From Verrucomicrobiota bacterium (GTDB taxonomy: Bacteria; Verrucomicrobiota; Verrucomicrobiia; Limisphaerales; UBA1096), in assembly GCA_030747575.1 (NCBI GenBank), contig JASLKI010000374.1:1-5338 (forward strand): a stretch of 5,338 nucleotides of DNA, in the 5' to 3' direction. Every line of letters begins with the position of its first letter. The first letter of the stretch is position 1. The notes under the pieces are model-generated. The model had not been told where the DNA came from, searched no databases, and saw only the letters and a list, made by a program, of their open reading frames with translations. A program made the position numbers and the translations under genes. Of the stretch, positions 1-5,338 are shown piece by piece.

Positions 1-2843
1 GGCTTGGAAACAGTGGCCTTGTATTTCGTGTTGAGACCGGTGTTTCCAGCGACCAGATCAATGTCCCCGTCGCCATCAAAGTCACCAGCAGCCAGGCTGC
101 TCCACCAACCGGTCACTTTTTCCATACCCGATCCGGCCGAAACCCTGCGCAAGCTACCTTGAACATTTCGGATGATCTCCACCGGCCCCCATTCAGTGGT
201 CACGACCAGTTCCGGCCAGGCATCACCATTGGTATCGGCCCAGACGGCGGCTGTAACCATCCCCAACTCCCCAAGCCCAGCCACCGCCGCAACATCACTG
301 AATCGCACGATGCCGTTGCTGGAGTCGTTGCGGAGCAGGCAACTGCGCGGTGTCTCGGGATATTTGCCGGGAACAACGCGGCCGCCGACGAAAACGTCAA
401 GATCCCCATCCTTGTCATAATCGGCCACCGCAGCTGGGCCACCACTTACCGAAACACCAGGCAGTGCATTATTTGGGGCCGCTGAAAAGCTGCCATTTCC
501 ATCGTTAAGGTAGAGACGATCCTTGAATACAGGTGAGCCCGCGCTGCCCTCGACGCCCCCACTGACGACGTACAGGTCCGAGTCACCGTCATTGTCAGCA
601 TCAAAAAAAAGGGGCGTGACATCCTCGCATTCAGCGTGCTGCCTGAACGGATCCAAACCTCGCACCTCGAACAGGTTTCCGGTTTTGTCCGGTTTATTCC
701 TACGAAAATAGATTCGCCCCGCGGTGCCTGCCGCCTGGGCGAGATAGAAATCCTCCAGACCGTCACCATCAACATCTGCAAAGACAATGCCGGGGCCGAG
801 CCGGGAATGTTTACCGGGGAGTAGCGGCTGCCGCGAGAAGTCGTCAAAAGGACGCTCACGATGGCGAACCCCTTTCAAACGATCAACTGCCACGAACAGG
901 GAATCCCTTTCCTTGGATGGTTTCCCCTCCCCCGGAACGGTAGCCGGCTCGGTGATTGTGTACCGCCGGTTCGCCTTCAGGCTCTCAAAGGACTGATTAC
1001 GGCCGCTGGGCCATGTTACTGTCAGCGATTGGATTTCCTTTTGGTTGCCGAGGCCAAAGTGCAGGGCCGGCTCCGGGCAGGACATGAAGCCCCGGGCCGA
1101 GGTGAGATAGCGGGTCAATTTTTGATCCGGGTTTGCCAGCCGAACCGTCACGGTGGCACCAATGCCGAACCGGTTGCTTGCCGTTCCAACAAGCTGCACA
1201 ACAATCCGATGGCCTGATGCAACGGTGTTCTCGAAGATCGATGGAGCGCCGCCGAAGTTGTTCACCACTACATCCAGGTTTCCGTCCCCGTTCAGATCCG
1301 ACAAAACGGAACCGAAACTAACACTGTTACTGCCCAACCCCCACTCGCCACCACTCTCCCGCATTTTCAGCCCGGCCTGGTTTCGAAATACCCGGTTGGT
1401 TTGGAGAAGAGGTTTCTGCGCATACCAGAAGTCGTAATAACGATCCCAACCATCCTTCGAGGGTGCCTTTGCACGGAGATCGCTGTTCAGCCAGTCGCGG
1501 CTCATTCCGTTAGTGACGAACAGGTCCTCCCAGCCGTCATTGTCAAGATCCCCGAAGTTGACCGACCACGTCCAGTCCGTTTTCGAGACGCCGTAAAGCT
1601 GGGCGACTTCCATGAAGTTTTTTGTTCCCGAGTTAAGATAAAGCGCATTGCGCATGTACTGTGGTGGGACGGGAAAGTTCAAAAACCACGCGTCGCTGTC
1701 GGGCCCGGACATATTTCCCATCTGCATCTTCTCACTGTAGTGCGTGCTGCCCGCCATGTCGGTGGCAAGAAAATCCATCCAACCGTCGTTGTTCACGTCA
1801 GCGATATCAGCTCCCATCGAAAACCACGGCGTATGGGGAAGGGATCCCCTGGTCATGTCGGTGAATGTCACGACGCCATCAGCGCCAGGCCCGTTGTTGG
1901 TCCAGAGCCGGTCCGGGCCGTAGAAATCGTTGGCAACATAAAGATCCGGCCACCCATCCTGATTCCAGTCCCACCACGTCGCCGAAAGGCCGTAATGGTT
2001 GCCGCTCATGCCTGCCTCGCGCGTGACCTCCCTGAACGGTTTGCCGGGGCCTTCGTTTCGGTAGAGGTGATCGTACTGGCCCGCGTCAATCTTCTTAAAT
2101 CCCTTGCCTCCCGGCAGAGCGATCACATCCGCGTATTGCCGGAATGCCTCGGGGAGAACCGGCTCGCCGTTCGGGCCCCGGCTTAGGGAAAACGGCTGGC
2201 TGAGCAACGAAGCCGGAACTGGAAGTCTGTTCGTGACCACGAATAAATCGAGGTCACCATCCCGATCATAGTCCGCGAATGTGCCCACGATGCTCGCTCC
2301 GCTAAAATCCACACCAAGGACACCGGCGCTTTCGACGAGTACACGCCCGCCACCCTGGGGGCGGTTCAAATAGAGCCGGTTTGGACAGTCAAAACCGCAC
2401 ACATAGAGGTCAAGCCAGCCGTCATTGTCGACATCCGCCCATGAGGCACCCGTCGCCCAAGTACCCGCGGGCGGGGGCGGCTTCAGAAGGGATGATCTGT
2501 TGGCAAACTTGAAATTGCCCAGGTTCCTGAACAACTGCCCGCCGTTGGTTTGGCCGCAAATGAACAGATCAGGATAGCCGTCCTGGTCATAGTCTCCGGT
2601 AGCCACACCCGCCCCGGAAAAGGCATTCGTAAGCTGATCCCTATGTTTCGCAGGCGGATTCCAGCGGTGAATGAAGTCGATACCTGCTCCAGAGACATCA
2701 ACCGGCCGGAAAAGCTTGGATCGCTTTGGGCCAGCACCACCGATTTCGAGAGCTCTCTCCTGAAGTTGAGCGAACAGGTTTTGTTCGCCCGCGACAAGAA
2801 GGGTCAAAACGACAAGCCCAATGGATCGCAAACGAGCTAACAT
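1..2843 (-). CDS. Secreted FG-GAP/VCBS repeat protein with ASPIC/UnbV domain (C-terminus cut by window edge)
   Basis: One frame is open without a stop for 947 codons from the ATG at 2843 to the left edge, so the C-terminus is missing. An in-frame TGA lies 18 bases before the ATG, which supports this start; there is no clear Shine-Dalgarno sequence. Residues 1-25 look like a Sec signal peptide (MLARLRSIGL..., cleavage likely after LFA). Seven Asp-rich DxDxDGxxD-type calcium loops follow, beginning at residues 84, 137, 191, 292, 349, 432 and 516, as in a seven-bladed propeller. An ASPIC/UnbV domain spans about 556-632 (SNRFGIGATV, FGLG at 596, WPSG at 611). A second block has loops at 690, 748, 808 and 921; a fifth at 870 (DTNGDAWPE) is degenerate. 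Six cysteines are present but no CxxCH haem site. This layout matches long (roughly 1,100-residue, from memory) VCBS/CRTAC1-like proteins of Verrucomicrobiota, Planctomycetota and Bacteroidota. The molecular function is unknown; an exported calcium-stabilised binding protein is the best inference. Confidence 0.93.
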   Translation of the reverse strand, partial: MLARLRSIGLVVLTLLVAGEQNLFAQLQERALEIGGAGPKRSKLFRPVDVSGAGIDFIHRWNPPAKHRDQLTNAFSGAGVATGDYDQDGYPDLFICGQTNGGQLFRNLGNFKFANRSSLLKPPPPAGTWATGASWADVDNDGWLDLYVCGFDCPNRLYLNRPQGGGRVLVESAGVLGVDFSGASIVGTFADYDRDGDLDLFVVTNRLPVPASLLSQPFSLSRGPNGEPVLPEAFRQYADVIALPGGKGFKKIDAGQYDHLYRNEGPGKPFREVTREAGMSGNHYGLSATWWDWNQDGWPDLYVANDFYGPDRLWTNNGPGADGVVTFTDMTRGSLPHTPWFSMGADIADVNNDGWMDFLATDMAGSTHYSEKMQMGNMSGPDSDAWFLNFPVPPQYMRNALYLNSGTKNFMEVAQLYGVSKTDWTWSVNFGDLDNDGWEDLFVTNGMSRDWLNSDLRAKAPSKDGWDRYYDFWYAQKPLLQTNRVFRNQAGLKMRESGGEWGLGSNSVSFGSVLSDLNGDGNLDVVVNNFGGAPSIFENTVASGHRIVVQLVGTASNRFGIGATVTVRLANPDQKLTRYLTSARGFMSCPEPALHFGLGNQKEIQSLTVTWPSGRNQSFESLKANRRYTITEPATVPGEGKPSKERDSLFVAVDRLKGVRHRERPFDDFSRQPLLPGKHSRLGPGIVFADVDGDGLEDFYLAQAAGTAGRIYFRRNKPDKTGNLFEVRGLDPFRQHAECEDVTPLFFDADNDGDSDLYVVSGGVEGSAGSPVFKDRLYLNDGNGSFSAAPNNALPGVSVSGGPAAVADYDKDGDLDVFVGGRVVPGKYPETPRSCLLRNDSSNGIVRFSDVAAVAGLGELGMVTAAVWADTNGDAWPELVVTTEWGPVEIIRNVQGSLRRVSAGSGMEKVTGWWSSLAAGDFDGDGDIDLVAGNTGLNTKYKATVSK
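948..1178 (-). other. ASPIC/UnbV domain within the FG-GAP protein
   Basis: Residues about 556-632 carry the family landmarks in order: SNRFGIGATVTV, a Tyr/Ser-Ala-Arg-Gly-Phe segment (580-586), LHFGLG (594-599), VTWPSG (609-614) and a closing YTITE. This domain usually sits at the C-terminus of CRTAC1-type proteins. Here it lies between two FG-GAP blocks, an arrangement I know from the long bacterial versions of the family. Confidence 0.88.
2769..2843 (-). other. Sec signal peptide of the FG-GAP protein
   Basis: The N-terminus has basic residues R4 and R6, then a hydrophobic run IGLVVLTLLVAG (residues 8-19), then a polar stretch ending in LFA before QLQER. Cleavage after A25 fits signal peptidase I. 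There is no LxxC lipobox, so a lipoprotein is unlikely, and no twin-arginine motif. Confidence 0.8.
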
Positions 2844-2970
2844 CTCGGGAGTGTAATCAAGTCACTTTCAAAAACAACCGATCAGTACCCCGTGGCACAA
2901 AAACGGCATACCGACCTGCGCCTGGCAAATAGTGTAGGATTCAGGCCTTCACCTTGGCTCCATCGGGGAT
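2844..2970. other. Intergenic gap between the LamG gene and the FG-GAP gene
   Basis: This 127-bp stretch separates the TAA of the upstream LamG gene from the ATG of the FG-GAP gene, both on the minus strand. On that strand, a 3-bp stem CGG-TATG-CCG followed by five T (about 2900-2914) is too weak to call a terminator. A TTGTTT/TACACT pair with a 16-base spacer just before the ATG is a poor sigma-70 match. Co-transcription or separate transcription cannot be decided from the sequence. Confidence 0.75.
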
Positions 2971-5338
2971 TTATTTCTTGGCTCGACCAAACCAGGCCTC
3001 ACCGTCAGCCGTTATTTGCAACGGGCTTTCGCCGTTTACATCGGTCCACGGGCCTTTAACAGTCGGGGCAGTCTGCAATGTGCCGCCAAATGTAATCGTC
3101 AGCGAACCGTCAGCGTTCTTGACAACGGCAACGGCGGGAGGAATTTCCGCCAGCGGAGACACGCCTTCTGCGATTTTTTTGATCTCAACCGCAGTCAAGG
3201 CCACGTCCCATACAGCGATGTCATCAAGCTCGCCATAGAAGTAATTGCCCGCGGCATCCCAAATGCCGCCACCACCAATATTAAACGGGTAACCGGAGTT
3301 AACGGGCCCTCCCCCACCTACAGTGTTTGTCTCCTCCCCATTCACATAGGTTGAGATGGTGCCGTCACCCAGCACAACCGCGACATGGGTCCATTCCTCA
3401 ACGTATGGGCCAAGCTCGGTTTGAACCGAACCCTTGGGGCTCCACCACATCATGGACTCGGCCTCTATCATGCCAAATTCAACCGCGTCGTTCTGGCCAA
3501 ACCAACCGGTCCTGCTGAGCTGCTCCTCCTCAAATCGGACCCAGCCCGACATGGTCAATGCTTCGCGATCGTTGAGCAGACCACTCTTGGGTGGCGCTGG
3601 GCCATCTAAAGTTTGCCAGTTGCCGGTGTCCGTGCCGTTGCCACTCCAAAATGTCCACGCACCAGCGGGCTGGTTGTCGTAGATCAGATACCCTTGGCTG
3701 TCGGGATTAAGGTCGTTTCGGCTGGTGACCGGCGATTGCCATGCCCCCGCTCCACCTTCTGATCTGGCCCACAACGCAAGCGTGAAACTCTCAGGATTCA
3801 ACTCTTCGGCCCAGTCATGCTGAATCATGCTTCCCCAGCCATCAAATCTTGCTGAGGTTCCGGTATTTTCGTTCGCACCAGCGAAGTCGTATTCCGCATC
3901 GTCTACTGCAGACAAAAAATCTCCAATCTCTGAATCACCATGTTCATCAAGAGGGAAATGCGCAACCAGATCGGCATCCTGTGCCTCGGCCCCGAGGATA
4001 CCCTCAGTCATGGCAGCCTTGATTTCATCTTGAGCCAATGCCCCGTTCCAGAGGCCGATGTCGTCAATATCACCCTTGAAAAAGTAAGCAGTTCCATTAT
4101 CCCCACCTGCCCCGATGTTGAACGGCTTCGTGTCGTTAGGAAAAACCGAGTCATTGGACTCTGCTGCAAGTTCTCCGTCGATGTAGAGCTTCTTTATTTC
4201 CTGCTCGTTGTCGTAGGTGATGCTAATATGCTGCCACTTACCTTCGCCACCCTGGCCGCCCCCGATGGTGACATAATCCTCATAACCATCGAAGAAAAGT
4301 GCATAGTCTCCCTCCTCTCCCGTGTGTCCGGGAACATATTCAGGCAGTTCATCCGGGCCGACCAGCTTGCCCAGCTTTCCGTTGGGGGCCAGATTCGCAG
4401 TCTGCTCTGACCGGTCATCAAACGGCCAGTAGGCGATCACCATCGGTAAACCAGGTGTGCTGTTGGCATCGGTCGGAGACGAGCCACCTTGAATTTCCCT
4501 GCCATCGGGGTAGCCATCACTATCTGTATCAGCCATAACCGGGTTCGATCTTGGTGCTTCATCTCCGTCTAAAAGGCCATCCCCGTCGGTGTCCTCCTTT
4601 GTGGGATCTGTGCCCGTATTTGAAGCATCGACATAGATACCCGTTTTGGTTTCGACGCCATCATTGAATCCGTCACCATCCGAGTCGGCATTGTTGGGGT
4701 CGGTAAGGAACTCCAAGATCTCGACAAGTGCTGTCAGGCCATCTCCATCCTTGTCAGTGTCGCTATCGGCCACATTAGGATCCAATCCCCAAAATTTTTC
4801 TATACGTGTTAATAGTCCATCTCCATCCGGATCCAGAGAATTTCCATCGGCATTAATAAAGGATGCCACACCCTCTTCCATAGCAGCCCAAATGTCTTCC
4901 TGGGAAAGGGCTATATTCCAGAGACCGATGTCATCAATATCACCCTTGAAGAAGTAGGCAGTTCCAGTATCCCCACCTGCCCCGATGCTGAACGGCTTCG
5001 TGTCGTTAGGAGCAACTACGTCATTAGACTCTACTTCGAGATCTCCGTTGACGTAGAGCTGCTTTATTTCCAGCTCGTTGTCGTAGACGATGGCGATGTG
5101 TTCCCACTCGCCCACGTCGACTGCTGGTCCATCTAGGGCTTGCCAGTTGCCGTCCACGGTGCCGTTGCCACTCCAGAAGGTCCAGGAACCGGACGGCTCG
5201 TTGTCGTAGATCAGATACCCTTGGCTGTCGGGATTCTTGTCGTTTCGGCTGGTCACCGGCGAATGCCATGCACCCGCCCCACCATCGGATCTGGCCCACA
5301 ACGCAAGCGTGAAGCTCTCCTCAGGATTCAGATCAGCG
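2971..5338 (-). CDS. Multi-LamG protein with thrombospondin type 3-like calcium repeats (N-terminus cut by window edge)
   Basis: The frame is open from the right edge to a TAA at 2971-2973, giving 788 complete codons. A TTG at 5301 could be scored as a start, but the frame continues upstream as ADLNPEESFTLA, which matches an internal copy (LNPESFTLA), so the true start lies outside the window. From the edge the order is: LamG1 without its first strands (residues 1-160); a TSP3-like acidic block (about 168-296); LamG2 (about 300-450); LamG3 N-terminal part (456-581); LamG4 C-terminal part (582-727); and a C-terminal module (734-788) ending WFGRAKK. LamG landmarks include SFTLALWARS, WEHIAIVYD, LYVNG and GDIDDIGLWN. 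LamG4 has the recurring SGWVRF...RTGWFGQNDAVEFG signature. No catalytic motif is seen. LamG domains are concanavalin-like folds often involved in glycan or protein binding, so an extracellular adhesin or matrix role is inferred. Its signal peptide, if any, is not in view. Confidence 0.93.
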   Translation of the reverse strand, partial: ADLNPEESFTLALWARSDGGAGAWHSPVTSRNDKNPDSQGYLIYDNEPSGSWTFWSGNGTVDGNWQALDGPAVDVGEWEHIAIVYDNELEIKQLYVNGDLEVESNDVVAPNDTKPFSIGAGGDTGTAYFFKGDIDDIGLWNIALSQEDIWAAMEEGVASFINADGNSLDPDGDGLLTRIEKFWGLDPNVADSDTDKDGDGLTALVEILEFLTDPNNADSDGDGFNDGVETKTGIYVDASNTGTDPTKEDTDGDGLLDGDEAPRSNPVMADTDSDGYPDGREIQGGSSPTDANSTPGLPMVIAYWPFDDRSEQTANLAPNGKLGKLVGPDELPEYVPGHTGEEGDYALFFDGYEDYVTIGGGQGGEGKWQHISITYDNEQEIKKLYIDGELAAESNDSVFPNDTKPFNIGAGGDNGTAYFFKGDIDDIGLWNGALAQDEIKAAMTEGILGAEAQDADLVAHFPLDEHGDSEIGDFLSAVDDAEYDFAGANENTGTSARFDGWGSMIQHDWAEELNPESFTLALWARSEGGAGAWQSPVTSRNDLNPDSQGYLIYDNQPAGAWTFWSGNGTDTGNWQTLDGPAPPKSGLLNDREALTMSGWVRFEEEQLSRTGWFGQNDAVEFGMIEAESMMWWSPKGSVQTELGPYVEEWTHVAVVLGDGTISTYVNGEETNTVGGGGPVNSGYPFNIGGGGIWDAAGNYFYGELDDIAVWDVALTAVEIKKIAEGVSPLAEIPPAVAVVKNADGSLTITFGGTLQTAPTVKGPWTDVNGESPLQITADGEAWFGRAKK
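2974..3138 (-). other. C-terminal module of the LamG protein, possible Verrucomicrobiota-type tail
   Basis: The last 55 residues (PPAVAVVKNADGSLTITFGG, then TLQTAPTVKGPWTDVNGESP, ending WFGRAKK) form a small predicted beta module. I recall similar endings, with GTLQ-A-V-GPW/Y-DV followed by SPL and a final FGRA/FYRA, in many large secreted proteins of Verrucomicrobiota. The function is unknown; a surface-retention or secretion role is speculative. It is not a PEP-CTERM or LPXTG signal. Confidence 0.5.
3604..3790 (-). repeat. Direct repeat B, copy 2: LamG N-terminal half (in LamG3)
   Basis: This stretch aligns without gaps to 5131-5317 at a constant offset of 1527 bases. It contains two identical runs: 36 bases at 3673-3708 and 26 bases at 3761-3786. 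By hand count, 3674-3790 is about 91% identical. It encodes the segment from SFTLALWARS through NWQTLDGPA. Just past 3790 this copy lacks one Glu codon present in the other (NPES versus NPEES). Confidence 0.9.
4021..4230 (-). repeat. Direct repeat A, copy 2: LamG C-terminal half (in LamG2)
   Basis: This stretch aligns without gaps to 4891-5100 at a constant offset of 870 bases. Over 4051-4140 I count 84 of 90 identical bases, including a 23-base identical run at 4119-4141; similarity falls off beyond that. It encodes the segment from about ITYDNEQEIKKLYIDG through GDIDDIGLWN. Confidence 0.88.
4450..4836 (-). repeat. Thrombospondin type 3-like calcium-binding repeat block
   Basis: Within the LamG protein, about 129 residues carry successive acidic loops: DPDGDGL, DTDKDGDGLT, DSDGDGFNDGVE, DTDGDGLLDGDE and DTDSDGYPDGRE. 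They are separated by short NP/DP-containing linkers (LDPNVADS, TDPNNADS, TDPTKEDT). This is the usual bacterial TSP3-like pattern, which binds calcium and stiffens a linker. It separates LamG1 from LamG2. Confidence 0.88.
4891..5100 (-). repeat. Direct repeat A, copy 1: LamG C-terminal half (in LamG1)
   Basis: Partner of 4021-4230. It encodes the segment from about IVYDNELEIKQLYVNG through GDIDDIGLWN in LamG1. In this copy the segment follows directly on the N-terminal LamG half (repeat B copy 1), so LamG1 is the only module in view where the two halves are joined. Confidence 0.88.
5131..5317 (-). repeat. Direct repeat B, copy 1: LamG N-terminal half (in LamG1)
   Basis: Partner of 3604-3790, with the identical runs at 5200-5235 and 5288-5313. 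Here LDGPA is followed by VDVGEWEHIAIVYD, which completes the domain. In copy 2 it is followed by PPKSGLLNDRE instead. Confidence 0.9.

Noticed and set aside
446..859. A 137-codon open frame on the minus strand in another frame
   Set aside because: It overlaps the FG-GAP gene in a shifted frame. Its Thr/Ser/Arg-rich sequence shows no domain, while the main frame here carries clear FG-GAP motifs.
1401..2186. A 261-codon open frame on the plus strand
   Set aside because: It is antisense to the FG-GAP gene. Its Val/Ile-rich runs such as VLPAVIVKIPEV come from the reverse complement of Asp/Asn codons in the calcium loops, and it matches no family I know.
2896..2920. Possible rho-independent terminator after the LamG gene
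   Set aside because: The minus-strand stem before the T run is only about 3 bp (CGG/CCG), too short to support a terminator.
3940..4410. A 156-codon open frame on the plus strand
   Set aside because: It is antisense to LamG2 and LamG3, whose minus-strand frame has consistent domain motifs and an internal duplicate.
4450..4836. Dockerin domain and cellulosome link
   Set aside because: The DxDxDG loops are in tandem TSP3-like spacing with NP/DP linkers and lack the paired 22-residue dockerin layout. No cohesin or glycosidase is in view.
5299..5301. TTG as the start codon of the LamG gene
   Set aside because: The frame stays open upstream to the window edge, and the upstream residues (LNPEESFTLA) match an internal LamG copy, so this Leu lies inside the domain.
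1..5338. Defence system, mobile element, CRISPR array or RNA gene
   Set aside because: Apart from the 127-bp gap, the whole window is covered by the two coding frames. I saw no short palindromic array, transposase motifs or tRNA/rRNA-like sequence.

Overview
The window holds two incomplete protein-coding genes, both on the minus strand, and little else. Neither end is a gene boundary: the left edge cuts the C-terminus of one gene and the right edge cuts the N-terminus of the other. I translated both by hand from the reverse complement.

Right part (2971 to the right edge): a large acidic protein built from LamG/concanavalin-like modules with a block of thrombospondin type 3-like calcium repeats (DxDxDG) between the first two. 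It ends in a short module (GTLQTAP.VKGPWTDVNG ... WFGRAKK) that I associate with secreted proteins of Verrucomicrobiota. Its LamG modules are a mosaic. One lacks its middle, one lacks its C-terminal half, and the next lacks its N-terminal strands. Two stretches of the gene are near-identical duplicates at the DNA level.

Middle (2844-2970): a 127-bp intergenic gap in which I see no convincing terminator or promoter.

Left part (1-2843): a secreted FG-GAP/VCBS beta-propeller protein with a signal peptide, seven Asp-rich calcium motifs, an ASPIC/UnbV domain, then at least five more motifs. It is open for 947 codons and runs off the left edge.

The organism is probably a member of the PVC group, most likely Verrucomicrobiota. 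The basis is the FG-GAP + ASPIC/UnbV + FG-GAP architecture, the LamG/TSP3 combination, the C-terminal module and the lack of a Shine-Dalgarno sequence. This is inferred from family knowledge, not from a marker gene. Both products look like exported, calcium-dependent surface or matrix proteins. Their adjacency suggests related extracellular roles such as adhesion or glycan contact, but nothing here shows an enzyme activity or a defined pathway. I found no RNA gene, mobile element, CRISPR array or defence system. The most notable feature is the internal rearrangement of the LamG protein.
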